Shown piece by piece: positions 8,737 to 16,928 of a stretch of 64,000 nucleotides of DNA; position 1 is the stretch's first letter, and every line of letters begins with the position of its first letter. The stretch is from Microbacterium fluvii (lineage in GTDB: Bacteria > Actinomycetota > Actinomycetes > Actinomycetales > Microbacteriaceae). The DNA lies in assembly GCF_025515205.1 (NCBI RefSeq), contig NZ_JAOPFX010000001.1:62001-126000 (forward strand), written 5' to 3'. The position numbers were made by a program, and so were the translations under genes. Under the pieces are notes generated by a model. The model did not search any database and was not told the origin of the DNA. It worked only from the letters and a program-made list of their open reading frames with translations.

Positions 8737-10307
8737 GCCTGCTCGAGATCGACCGCCTGGGGCTCTCACTGCCGGACGGCAGGATGCTGCTGCACGACGT
8801 CTCGCTCACCGTCGAACGCGGCCAGACCGTGGGCCTGGTCGGCGAGTCGGGCTCGGGGAAGTCGCTCACCTCGCGCGCCGTGCTGGGGCTGCTGCCCGCA
8901 GCCGCAGCGACGACCGGCGCCGTGCGGGTGGAGGGCGCCGACGTGCTGGGTGCGGGCTCTCGCACCCTGACCGACGTGCGCCGGCATCGGGCGGCGATGG
9001 TCTTCCAAGATCCCCGCGCCGGAATCAACCCGATGCGCACGATCGGCGACCACCTCACCGAGGCGCTGCGGCTGAACGAGGGGTGGGGCGCCCCGAGGGC
9101 GCGCGACAAGGCCCTGGAGCTTCTCGCCGCCGTGCAGCTGCCCCGCCCGCAGGAGCACCTGCGGCAGTACCCGCACGAGCTGTCGGGCGGCATGCTCCAG
9201 CGCGTCATGATCGCCGGCGCCCTCACGACCGACCCGGCGCTGCTGGTGTGCGATGAGCCGACCACGGCGCTCGACGTGACGACCCAGGCCGAGATCATCG
9301 CGCTGTTGAAGCGTCTGCGCGACGAGCGCGGCATGGGCATGCTGTTCGTCACGCACGACCTGAACCTGGCGGCATCCCTCTGCGATCGCCTCGTCGTGCT
9401 GCGCGCCGGGGTCGTCGAAGAGGAGGGGCCCGCCCGCGAGGTGCTGCGCAGCCCCCGCTCCGACTATGCGAGACGGCTGATCGCGGCGACGCCCACGCTC
9501 GCCGGCGCCAGCCCCGACGCGCCTGCCGGGCCCGAGCCGATGCTCGAGGTGCGCGGCCTCGCCAAGACCTACACGCCCCGGGGCAAGCAGCCGGTCGTCG
9601 CCGTGCGCGACGCCGACCTCGACGTGCCCGCCGGTGGCGCCCTCGCGATCGTGGGGGAGTCGGGGTCGGGCAAGTCGACGCTCGCGCGCATGATCGTGGG
9701 GCTCGAGCAGCCCGACGCCGGTGAGATCCGCATCGCCGGGCGCGAACGCACCGCGGCTCCGCGGGGCCGCGCGGCGCGCCTCGCGCACGCCCGCAGCGTG
9801 CAGATGGTCTTCCAAGACCCCTACCTCTCGCTCGATCCCCGCATCCCGGTCGGCCGCGCAGTCGCCGACGCCCTGCGGCTGCACGACGGGGCGGCGGATG
9901 CGGCGACCCGCGTCGACGAGCTGCTGGCGGCCGTGGGGCTCGATCCGGCTCTCGCCGGGCGGCGCCCGCGCACCCTTTCGGGAGGGCAGCGCCAGCGCGT
10001 GGCGATCGCCCGTGCGCTGGCGGTCGAGCCCGACGTGCTCGTGATGGACGAGGCCACCAGCGCCCTCGACGTGTCGGTGCAGGCGCAGGTGCTCGAGCTC
10101 GTCTCGCGCATCCGGGCCGAGCGGGGTCTCACGCTGCTGTTCATCAGCCACGATCTGGCAGTCGTTCGTCAGGTGTGCGAGGAGGCGATCGTCATGCGCC
10201 GCGGAGAGATCGTCGAACGCGGTCGCACCGCGCGGCTGCTCGCCGCCCCGCAGCACGACTACACCCGCGCGCTGCTGGCGTCGGTGCCCGCCGCCCTCGG
10301 CGCCTGA
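8733..10307 (+). CDS. Fused dipeptide ABC transporter ATPase (DppD-DppF type)
   Basis: The 524-residue protein carries two complete ABC cassettes, equal to DppD plus DppF in one chain. Half one has GESGSGKSLTSRAV, LSGGMLQRVMIAGAL and LVCDEPTTALDV. Half two has GESGSGKSTLARM, LSGGQRQRVAIARAL and LVMDEATSALDV, where Ala replaces the usual Pro after the Walker B Glu. GTG 8733 has GGGAGGAG upstream and overlaps the permease stop. It powers the importer encoded by the preceding three genes and closes the operon. Confidence 0.9.
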   Translation: MSLLEIDRLGLSLPDGRMLLHDVSLTVERGQTVGLVGESGSGKSLTSRAVLGLLPAAAATTGAVRVEGADVLGAGSRTLTDVRRHRAAMVFQDPRAGINPMRTIGDHLTEALRLNEGWGAPRARDKALELLAAVQLPRPQEHLRQYPHELSGGMLQRVMIAGALTTDPALLVCDEPTTALDVTTQAEIIALLKRLRDERGMGMLFVTHDLNLAASLCDRLVVLRAGVVEEEGPAREVLRSPRSDYARRLIAATPTLAGASPDAPAGPEPMLEVRGLAKTYTPRGKQPVVAVRDADLDVPAGGALAIVGESGSGKSTLARMIVGLEQPDAGEIRIAGRERTAAPRGRAARLAHARSVQMVFQDPYLSLDPRIPVGRAVADALRLHDGAADAATRVDELLAAVGLDPALAGRRPRTLSGGQRQRVAIARALAVEPDVLVMDEATSALDVSVQAQVLELVSRIRAERGLTLLFISHDLAVVRQVCEEAIVMRRGEIVERGRTARLLAAPQHDYTRALLASVPAALGA

Positions 10308-10331
10308 TCACGGCTTCCGGCGCCCCTGGGG

Positions 10332-10337
10332 TATACA
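10332..10337 (+). promoter_or_regulatory. Possible -10 box for leaderless mRNA
   Basis: TATACA lies 6 bases before ATG 10344. The purine run AGGAG is only 2 bases from the ATG, too close to act as a ribosome site, so a transcript starting at or next to the ATG is plausible. Confidence 0.45.
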
Positions 10338-10343
10338 GGAGAC

Positions 10344-11012
10344 ATGCCGGTGCGCACCCCTGACCCCGATCCCAACGAGAGCGACGACGAGGGCACCCCT
10401 CGCGATCCCCTCGGCGGCATCGGCGCGTCGTTCGGGCGCAGCGGCCATCCCGTCGGCGACGGCAGCTTCGGCTCGCCGGCGCCCGGCAACGCGGCCAACC
10501 CCGGCTGGCTCACCGACATCGAGCTCGCCGAAGCACGTCGGCGCCTCCCGATGCTCTACGTCGAGGCCGTGCCGGTGCGCACCGACGGCGTCGGGCAGGT
10601 CACCGAGGTCGGGATCCTGCTGCGCGCCACCCCCGTGGGCGAGATCGCCCGCACGATCGTCTCCGGCCGCGTGCGCTACGGCGAGACGGTGCGCGACGCC
10701 CTCTTCCGCCACCTCGAGAACGACCTCGGGCCGATGGCCTTCCCGCTGCTGCCGGCCCAGCCGACGCCGTTCACCGTCGCCGAATACTTTCCCATCCCCG
10801 GCCTCAGCGCCTTCCACGACGACCGCCAGCACGCCGTGTCGCTCGCGTTCGTCGTGCCGGTGACCGGCACCTGCGAGCCGCGCCAGGATGCGCTGGAGGT
10901 GACCTGGATGACACCGGAGGAGGCGGCATCCGACGCCCTCGCCTCCGAGATGGAGGGCGGCCGCGGCACGCTCGTGCGGCTGGCGCTGGCCAGCGTCGGC
11001 GCGCTGCGCTGA
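10344..11012 (+). CDS. DUF4916 / Nudix-fold protein with degenerate Nudix box
   Basis: The 222-residue protein has a disordered Asp/Pro/Gly-rich N-terminus (1-50) followed by a Nudix-like fold of the actinobacterial DUF4916 type (WLTDIELAEARRRLPMLYVEAVPV). Aligned to the Nudix box GX5EX7REUXEEXGU, the segment GRVRYGETVRDALFRHLEND keeps Gly1, Glu7 and Arg15 but has His, Asn and Asp where the catalytic Glu residues should be. Classical diphosphatase activity is therefore doubtful. The C-terminal QDALEVTWMTPEEA strand is typical of the fold. The AlbA_2 gene follows after 8 bases, so the two are probably co-transcribed. Confidence 0.72.
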   Translation: MPVRTPDPDPNESDDEGTPRDPLGGIGASFGRSGHPVGDGSFGSPAPGNAANPGWLTDIELAEARRRLPMLYVEAVPVRTDGVGQVTEVGILLRATPVGEIARTIVSGRVRYGETVRDALFRHLENDLGPMAFPLLPAQPTPFTVAEYFPIPGLSAFHDDRQHAVSLAFVVPVTGTCEPRQDALEVTWMTPEEAASDALASEMEGGRGTLVRLALASVGALR

Positions 11013-11020
11013 GGGTCGGT

Positions 11021-11854
11021 ATGCGCAACGAGGTGATGATCGAGTTCGCGATCGCGCTGCCGATCGCCCTGCTGGTCTCATTCCTGATCGCCCGGATCAT
11101 GCTCGGGATGTTCGGCGCGCGCCTGCGGATCGGCCTGACGGCGCTCACGATTATCTCCGCGGTCGGGCTGAGCATCGGGATCCTGCTCGCGGCCCTGCTC
11201 ATCCCCGACGTGCGGGTGTGGATGCTGCCCACGTTCCTGCTCGCGTTCGGCTGCAGCCTCGCGCTGTCGTTCCTCGTCGCGGGCATCGCGACGGCGCTGC
11301 ACCGCGGCGCCGGCGACGTCGACGTGGCTAAGGTGCTCGCGGCGGGGGAGTCGGATCGCGTCGAGTTCAAAGAGACGGCCCGCTGGAACGTGCGGGAGGA
11401 CAAGAAGGACGCCCGCATGGAGCTGGCGATCGCCAAGACCGTCGCCGCATTCCTCAACACCGGCGGCGGAACGCTCATCATCGGCGCGAACGACGCCGGC
11501 GAAGCGGTGGGACTCGACCGCGACCTCGCCACGCTGCGGGTGCCCGACGTCGACCGCTTCGAGCTGTGGCTGCGCGACCTCTTCTCGAATCTGCTCGGCC
11601 GCAACGCCGCGGGGCTGCCGCATCTGCAGTTCGGCGAGGCGGCGAACGGCGTCACGGTGTGCGCCGTGGTGTGCCCGCGGGCCTCCAAGCCGGTCTTCCT
11701 CAGCCAGGCCAAAGACGGCAGCTCGACCGACCTGTGGGTGCGCATCGGCAACTCGACGCGCTCGCTCGGAGTCGATGAGGCGGTCGAGTACGTCGCGCGG
11801 CACTGGCGGCCGAGCGTGTCGAGCCTGCTTCTCGGCCGGCCGACGGCGCGCTGA
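11021..11854 (+). CDS. Membrane-anchored AlbA_2 (Schlafen-like) domain protein
   Basis: Three hydrophobic segments fill residues 5-95 (IEFAIALPIALLVSFLIA; GLTALTIISAVGLSIGILLA; WMLPTFLLAFGCSLALSFLV). A cytoplasmic AlbA_2 domain follows from about residue 105, with ESDRVEFKETARWN, the helix IAKTVAAFLNTGGGTLIIGANDAGEAVGLD and a C-terminal strand region ending VRIGNSTRSL. AlbA_2 domains are related to the Schlafen core and are found in nucleic-acid-linked and defence-associated proteins; the exact activity here is unknown. Most AlbA_2 proteins are soluble, so the N-terminal anchor is noteworthy. It lies 8 bases after the DUF4916 gene. Confidence 0.7.
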   Translation: MRNEVMIEFAIALPIALLVSFLIARIMLGMFGARLRIGLTALTIISAVGLSIGILLAALLIPDVRVWMLPTFLLAFGCSLALSFLVAGIATALHRGAGDVDVAKVLAAGESDRVEFKETARWNVREDKKDARMELAIAKTVAAFLNTGGGTLIIGANDAGEAVGLDRDLATLRVPDVDRFELWLRDLFSNLLGRNAAGLPHLQFGEAANGVTVCAVVCPRASKPVFLSQAKDGSSTDLWVRIGNSTRSLGVDEAVEYVARHWRPSVSSLLLGRPTAR

Positions 11855-12007
11855 ACGCGTCCGCCTGGGCGGATGCTGCCGCCTTGCGCGGAGTGGGCTA
11901 TGAATGCCCTGAAATCGTGGTAGGCGAACCCGTCGGTGCGGCGGATAATGGAGGCACCCCCCGGCGCCGTATCGGCGCGCCCACCCTCTCGCATTCCCGG
12001 AGCGCCC

Positions 12008-13348
12008 ATGTCCGACCAGCAGACTTCGACCCGCCCCTCCGACGACGAGAGCCGTTCGCCGTTCGATGAGCTGATCGGCGCCGTCGCGCCGGCGTCGGCC
12101 GCCGTCGAGACCGGGTTCACGACGGCCTTCCGCGGCTATGACAAAGACGAGGTCGACGCGGCGTTCGCGCAGCTGCAGCAGCGCCAGCGCGCCGCAGCCG
12201 ACGAGGTCGCGGCCCTCGAAGACCGCTGGCGCCGCTCCGCCGACGACGTCGTGACCCTGCGCCGAGAGCTCGAAGACGCGCACTCGCGCGGCGCCGATGC
12301 CGAAGCAGAGTCGGCCGAGGGGCGTGATGAGCTGCAGCGGCTGCGCGACGAGCTGACGGCCGCCGATGCGCGCGCGGCCGCGGCCGAGCAGAAGATCGAC
12401 GCGCTCACCGAAGAGCTCATGGGCGCCGGCGGCGAGAGCGAGAACCGGCAGAAGTTCGAAGAGATCCTGCGGGTGGCAGAAGACCAGGCCAGCCAGCTCA
12501 TCAAGAACGCGAGCGTGCAGGCCGACCGGCTTCTGGAGGCCTCGCGCGAAGAGATCCAGAACCGCCGCAAAGAGCTGCAGGCCGAAGCGGAGGCCGTGCG
12601 CTCGCAGGCCCAGCACGACGCCGCCCAGGTGCGGTTGCGCATCGACACCGAGCTGACCGCGCACGAGGCGCAGCTCGAGCGCGAGGCCGCGCACGCCGCC
12701 GAGAAGGTCGCGCAGGCCGACCAGGAGGCCGCGGCCATCCGCACCGAGGCCGAGAAGGGCGCCGCCGCACTGCGCTCGCTCGTCGCGCGCGAGACCGCGC
12801 AGGACCGGGCCGACGCCGAGGAGGCGGTTCGGGAACTGCGGGTGCGCACCCTCGAGTTCGAGGAGTCGCTGACCCGCCGGCAGGACGACGCGCAGCAGGA
12901 GTTCCTCATGCTGCACAACCAGGCCGTCGCCCACGCCGAGCGCATCACCCAGGACGCCAACGAGCAGGTGGCCGCGTCGCTCGAGCACGCTCAGCGCGTG
13001 TCGGCCAAGGCCGAGGACTTCGACAAGCTCATGCGCGCCCAGGCGCAGCAGATCGAGGCCGACGCGACGCTGCGCGCGAACGAGATCCTCGATCGCGCCC
13101 GCGCGAAGGCCCAGAAGATCATCGACACCGTGACGAACAACTCGCAGTCGGTGCTGCGCGATGCCGAAGACCGCACCCGCCAGCTGCGCTGGCAGCAGCA
13201 CCAGCTGACGAGCTTCATGGCCGAGGTCAAGGAGCTCATCCGCCCCGAGGCGCCGCTGCCCGGCGAGGCGGCGGATGCTGCCGAGGTCGAGGCTGAGGCT
13301 GAGGCTGAGGTCGAGCCGGAGTCGGAGTCGGAGTCGGAGTCGGAGTAA
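12008..13348 (+). CDS. DivIVA-like coiled-coil protein
   Basis: The 446-residue protein begins with a polar tail, then FTTAFRGYDKDEVDAAFAQLQQR (about residues 37-60). This is the DivIVA-type membrane-curvature motif, with Arg-Gly-Tyr-Asp-Lys-Asp-Glu-Val-Asp well kept. Nearly all of residues 60-410 is predicted coiled coil rich in Glu, Ala, Gln and Arg. The C-terminus is acidic and repetitive (EAEAEAEVEPESESESESE), encoded by GAGGCT and GAGTCG runs. The family includes Wag31/DivIVA scaffolds of polar growth and septation; the long coil suggests a paralogue rather than the main Wag31. ATG 12008 follows a short GGAG. Confidence 0.75.
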   Translation: MSDQQTSTRPSDDESRSPFDELIGAVAPASAAVETGFTTAFRGYDKDEVDAAFAQLQQRQRAAADEVAALEDRWRRSADDVVTLRRELEDAHSRGADAEAESAEGRDELQRLRDELTAADARAAAAEQKIDALTEELMGAGGESENRQKFEEILRVAEDQASQLIKNASVQADRLLEASREEIQNRRKELQAEAEAVRSQAQHDAAQVRLRIDTELTAHEAQLEREAAHAAEKVAQADQEAAAIRTEAEKGAAALRSLVARETAQDRADAEEAVRELRVRTLEFEESLTRRQDDAQQEFLMLHNQAVAHAERITQDANEQVAASLEHAQRVSAKAEDFDKLMRAQAQQIEADATLRANEILDRARAKAQKIIDTVTNNSQSVLRDAEDRTRQLRWQQHQLTSFMAEVKELIRPEAPLPGEAADAAEVEAEAEAEVEPESESESESE

Positions 13349-13364
13349 CGGCCCACGGGCCGCA

Positions 13365-13806
13365 GTCGCAGAAGGTGCGGGTTGCGGCCGCCCGGAGCCG
13401 CATCTTGTGCGACCGGGGGCGGTGTCGTGTCGCAGAAGCTGCGGGTTGCGGCCGCCGGAGTCGCAACTAGTGCGACCGGCCGCCGCGCGAGGTCGCAGCA
13501 TCCGTCGCCCGACGCGTGCCCAGTCGCCCTATAGTGCGACCGGGGTCGGGCGGGCACCCGGTGTGGCTCGGGCGTCGACCGCGGAGTCGACCGCGAAGGA
13601 GCCGCCGAGTCTGCAGCGGCACCGATGGCCGGTCGCAGAAGGTGTCGGATGCGGCTGCCTCAGCCGCAGGTTGTGAGACCGGCGCCGTGACCGCGTCGCA
13701 GAAGGTGCGGGATGTGGCTGCCTCAGCCGCAGGTTGTGAGACCTGCGAGCGTGCCCGGTCGCAGCATCCGCGACCTTGCGACGTCCCGGTCACCCTATAG
13801 TGCGAC
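13365..13806. repeat. Six-copy palindromic repeat array (family 1)
   Basis: Six 48-49 base units lie at 13365-13413, 13429-13476, 13492-13540, 13632-13679, 13695-13742 and 13758-13806. Each starts GTCGCA, and four end TGCGAC while the other two end in a variant GTGAGAC. In unit 1 the arms GTCGCAGAAGGTGCGG and CCGCATCTTGTGCGAC pair at 14 of 16 positions around a 17-base loop. Units 4 and 5 are near twins (CTGCCTCAGCCGCAGG core), and units 3 and 6 share CCCTATAGTGCGACC. Spacing is irregular. These look like REP-type palindromes and fill most of the 660-base gap from 13349 to 14008. I see no credible gene in the gap. Confidence 0.82.
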
Positions 13807-13879
13807 CGGGTCGGTCGAGCCGAGTGGGACCCGGGTCGGTCGAGCCGGGTGCGACCGGGGACGGTCGAGCAGGCCCCGA
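13806..13879. repeat. Three short direct repeats (about 24 bases)
   Basis: CCGGGTCGGTCGAGCCGAGT (from 13806) and CCGGGTCGGTCGAGCCGGGT (from 13831) are followed by a weaker third copy from 13855 (CCGGGGACGGTCGAGC). They directly follow the last palindrome of the array and precede the sigma-factor gene. An inverted repeat CCCGTC-N10-GACGGG lies further on at 13949-13970. Confidence 0.65.
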
Positions 13880-14008
13880 CCGCAGCCGGTCGAGGCGGCT
13901 CACCCCGTCACACCGGCGCCCCGGCCAACCGGATAACGGAATTCTCGGCCCGTCATGTATCACCGACGGGGTCGCCGTGCTCCTGTCGATGTGGCCAGAA
14001 TGGGCGCT

Positions 14009-14650
14009 ATGACCGAACTCGACCCCTCGCACCTCCGGAACGACCCGGACGGCGAGGGGCAAGACGGCGTGCCCGAGACCATCTGGCAGCGCGCCGCCGC
14101 GTCCTTCGCGCGCTGGCGGGCCGGCGACACCCTCGCGATGGACGAGCTCGTGCGCACCATGACGCCCGTGTTGTGGCACGTCGTGCGCGCCTACGGCGTC
14201 GAGCGGATGCTGGCAGAAGACGTCGTGCAGGCCACCTGGATGGCGTTGGTCACCCACCACGAATCGATCGCCGACGAGCGGGCGGTGGCCGGCTGGCTCA
14301 CGACCTGCGCGCGCCGCGAGGCGTGGCGGGTCGGCAAGGCGCATCAGCGAGTGCGCCCCACCGAGATCGTCGACCTCGAGCCGCACCTGCCCGTGGAGGA
14401 GTCCGCCGAGGCGCGGGCGCATGTCGCCGACCGCGACCGGCGCCTGTGGACCGCCGTGGGCGGGCTCGACGAGCGCTGCCGGCGACTGCTGCGCATCGTG
14501 GCGTTCGAGGAGCGCCCCGACTATGCGCGCATCGCACACGACCTGGCGATGCCGATCGGCTCGATCGGCCCCACGAGGCAGCGCTGCCTCGGCAAGCTGC
14601 GCGCGGCGCTGCAGGCGGACGGATGGACGGGAGACGACCATGACCTCTGA
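14009..14650 (+). CDS. ECF-type RNA polymerase sigma factor
   Basis: The 213-residue sigma-70 family protein contains region 2 (DTLAMDELVRTMTPVLWHVV through ERMLAEDVVQATWMALVTH, about residues 45-90) and region 4 (LDERCRRLLRIVAFEERPDYARIAHDLAMPIGSIGPTRQRCLGKLR), whose last helix binds the -35 element. No extracytoplasmic or membrane part is present. ATG 14009 has CAGAAT 7 bases upstream, so it may be leaderless; an in-frame ATG at 14000 is an alternative. It overlaps the next gene by 11 bases and heads a four-gene set with a subtilase and a TPR-CHAT protease. No membrane anti-sigma gene is nearby. Confidence 0.9.
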   Translation: MTELDPSHLRNDPDGEGQDGVPETIWQRAAASFARWRAGDTLAMDELVRTMTPVLWHVVRAYGVERMLAEDVVQATWMALVTHHESIADERAVAGWLTTCARREAWRVGKAHQRVRPTEIVDLEPHLPVEESAEARAHVADRDRRLWTAVGGLDERCRRLLRIVAFEERPDYARIAHDLAMPIGSIGPTRQRCLGKLRAALQADGWTGDDHDL

Positions 14651-15101
14651 CACCCCGAATACGGATGCGGCCCTCTTCCGCGCCCTGCGGCGCACATGGG
14701 AGACGGTGGACCCCGTGCCCGCCGACCTCGTCGATCGGATGATCGCGTCGGTGGCCACGGCAGACCTCACCCGCGAGTACGCACTGCTGGCGCTGGTGGA
14801 ATCGGCCTCGGAGAGCGCCGTGCGCGGCGACGCCGACATGCTCACGCTGCAGTTCAGCGACGGCAAGACCAGCGTGCTCGTGCACGTGACCCCGACCGAG
14901 TCCGGCGGACGACGCCTCGACGGCTGGGTCGACGGATCGGCGGCCGAGATCGAGCTCATCCAGGACGGCGGCTCGCAGACCACGGCTCCCGAGTCGGGGC
15001 GGTTCGCCTTCGACGAGGTGCCGGTGGGGGTCGCACGCCTGCGGGTCGTGCTGGCGGCCGAGCAGGACGCCGAGCTGACCACCCCCCGATTCGAACTGTG
15101 A
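14640..15101 (+). CDS. Small soluble protein linked to ECF sigma; candidate anti-sigma or protease target
   Basis: The 153-residue protein has no signal peptide or membrane helix. Residues 1-65 are helical and begin ALFRALRRTWETVDPVPADLV. Residues 65-150 look like a beta-sandwich, and RRLDGWVDGSAAEIELI followed by GRFAFDEVPVGVARLRVVL resembles carboxypeptidase-regulatory-like domains. The start lies inside the sigma gene (11-base overlap), implying coupled translation and a fixed ratio with the sigma factor. I do not recognise a named family. By position and size it could bind the sigma factor and be cleaved by one of the two proteases that follow; that role is inference. Confidence 0.75.
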   Translation: MTSDTPNTDAALFRALRRTWETVDPVPADLVDRMIASVATADLTREYALLALVESASESAVRGDADMLTLQFSDGKTSVLVHVTPTESGGRRLDGWVDGSAAEIELIQDGGSQTTAPESGRFAFDEVPVGVARLRVVLAAEQDAELTTPRFEL

Positions 15102-15156
15102 GCGGCAGCATCCGCTTCTGAAACAGGCGCCGCGGCGCCGACACGAGTGAGGAGCC

Positions 15157-16860
15157 ATGATGGCGGACGACGACGTGCGTGCGGGCGGACCCCTGCCGAA
15201 GGGCTGGTCGTGGCGCGACCGGGCCAAGGGCACGATCCCCGAGGGCGTGCTCCTCGACCCGGCGGCCGAGCCGATCGACGGCCTCGAGGTCTTTCCGACC
15301 GTGTACGTGCCCAGTCGGCTGCTCGTCTCGGGTGGGCCGGACGGCAAGCTGCTCGGGGGCGGGTTCGACACCGTCGTGAAGGCGGCCGAGCAGTTCGGAT
15401 GGAGCGCGAAGCGCGAGCTGCTCGACGGCACGCCGCTCGACGGCGACGAGGTGCCCCGATCCGAGGTGCCCGGCACTCCCGTCGTCGTGCGCGTGCGGCT
15501 GGAGGCGACGCCCCACGACGACCGCACCGGCGCCGTCTCGCCCGGCATGCCCGACGCGTGGCGGGTGCTGCAGCAGATCCGCCGCGACGTGCTGTTCGAC
15601 GAGAAGGGCAACGACCTCAGCAAGGGCGACCGTGAGGCGCGGGCGCGGCTGCTGAAGGATGCCGGCGCCGACCGCATCGGTCTCGACCACGTGCTCACCG
15701 TCGACCCGATCGGGATCAACCCGTTCGCCAAGACCAATCCCTATGCCCGCACCAACCCCTACGCGAAGACGAACCCGTACGCGAAGACCAACCCCTATGC
15801 CAAGACGAACCCGGTGAGCGAATACGGCGACTCCGGCTCGGGCGGCAGGCAGCCGGTGAGCTGGATCGGCCCCGACCTGCCGCGCACGCGACTGACCGAC
15901 GGCACCCGTCGCCGAGCCGTCGTGGCGGTGCTCGACACCGGCGCCGGCGACCACTGGTGGCTCGACGGGGTGGTCAACCGCGAGGTCACGCTCGACGGGC
16001 GCCCGGTGGGGCTGCACGACGACGCCAATCCGGAGTACTACCCCGACCTGTACGGCCCGCTCGACGGTGAGCTCGACCCCGTCGCCGGTCACGGCACCTT
16101 CATCGCCGGCATCATCCGGCAGGCAGCACCCGAGGCCGACATCCTCGCCATCCGCGTCGCCGATGCGCTGGGGGTCGTGGAGGAGACGAACCTGCTGCAG
16201 GTGCTGCGCGACCTCGTCGTGCTGGTGCAGCGTCATCGCGACGGTGTGCACGGCGGTCAGGCGATCGACGTGCTGAACATGTCGCTCGGGTACTACCACG
16301 AGACCCCGGAAGACGGCCTCTACACCCATGACCTCTACGACCTGCTGACGCAACTGCGGGCCCTCGGCACGGTCGTCGTGGTCTCGGCGGGCAACGACGC
16401 CATCGACCGGCCCACCTTCCCCGCGTCGCTGTGGCGCTGGCCGGGCTCCGACAACGGGCTCCCCGACGACGACTACGCGAAGCACCTGTCGGTGGGGGCG
16501 CTCAACCCCAACGGCACGACGGCGCTGTTCTCCAACGTCGGCCCGTGGGTGCGCCGGTACGCGCGGGGGGCGTCGGTGGTCAGCATCCTGCCCGCCTTCA
16601 CCGGCGGCATCCAGGCGTCGGCGCGCGACGACGAGTACGACCGGCAGCGTCTCACGATCGGCCCGGAGGACTACCGCGGCGGCTTCGCCGTGTGGAGCGG
16701 CACGTCGTTCGCGGCTCCCCTGGTCGCCGGCCGCGTCGCGGCGCGGCTGCACACGCGGCCGCTTCAGGCCGAGCCGGTCGCGGATGCCGTGAAGGATGCA
16801 GCGGCCGCCGTCGACGCCGTGCTCTCGGGTCCGGAGGTGAAGCTCGGCGCGGCCGACTGA
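15157..16860 (+). CDS. Cytosolic S8 family serine peptidase (subtilase) with hexapeptide repeats
   Basis: The 567-residue subtilase has an intact triad: Asp260 in AVLDTGAG, His312 in GHGTFIAGII and Ser517 in WSGTSFAAPLVAG. The oxyanion Asn413 is in VVVSAGNDA. Residues 1-180 form an N-terminal domain I do not recognise. Residues 187-219 are a run of [FY]A[KR]TNP hexapeptides just before the catalytic domain. No signal peptide is seen, so unlike most subtilases it probably works in the cytosol. GAGGAG precedes ATG 15157. It lies 55 bases after the small protein and 68 before the TPR-CHAT gene. The repeats may be a flexible, cleavable linker or a recognition tag. Confidence 0.9.
   Translation: MMADDDVRAGGPLPKGWSWRDRAKGTIPEGVLLDPAAEPIDGLEVFPTVYVPSRLLVSGGPDGKLLGGGFDTVVKAAEQFGWSAKRELLDGTPLDGDEVPRSEVPGTPVVVRVRLEATPHDDRTGAVSPGMPDAWRVLQQIRRDVLFDEKGNDLSKGDREARARLLKDAGADRIGLDHVLTVDPIGINPFAKTNPYARTNPYAKTNPYAKTNPYAKTNPVSEYGDSGSGGRQPVSWIGPDLPRTRLTDGTRRRAVVAVLDTGAGDHWWLDGVVNREVTLDGRPVGLHDDANPEYYPDLYGPLDGELDPVAGHGTFIAGIIRQAAPEADILAIRVADALGVVEETNLLQVLRDLVVLVQRHRDGVHGGQAIDVLNMSLGYYHETPEDGLYTHDLYDLLTQLRALGTVVVVSAGNDAIDRPTFPASLWRWPGSDNGLPDDDYAKHLSVGALNPNGTTALFSNVGPWVRRYARGASVVSILPAFTGGIQASARDDEYDRQRLTIGPEDYRGGFAVWSGTSFAAPLVAGRVAARLHTRPLQAEPVADAVKDAAAAVDAVLSGPEVKLGAAD
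15715..15813 (+). repeat. 18-base tandem repeat encoding TNPYAK units
   Basis: Residues 187-219 of the subtilase are successive copies of [FY]A[KR]TNP (about five and a half units), encoded by 18-base units whose codons vary (TAT or TAC, AAG or CGC, ACC or ACG, AAT or AAC). The codon variation with constant amino acids argues that selection acts on the peptide and that this is not a fresh slippage product. Confidence 0.85.
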
Positions 16861-16928
16861 GGCCCGACCTCGACGCCGTGCGAGCCCCGGAGCGCGCACG
16901 CCGGGCCCTGAGGCGCCATATTGGAGGG

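Noticed and set aside
5236..8769. Long antisense frame (1177 codons) over the peptide ABC operon
   Set aside because: Low-complexity Arg/Gly/Asp/Ser composition and no domain; the plus-strand genes are well supported.
13275..13800. Several 70-190 codon frames in the repeat gap
   Set aside because: They only translate the palindromic repeats (SQKV and VRPA-type strings), lack ribosome sites and overlap each other on both strands.
13365..13806. CRISPR-like array
   Set aside because: The units are palindromic and diverged, the gaps vary from about 15 to 91 bases, and no cas gene is present.
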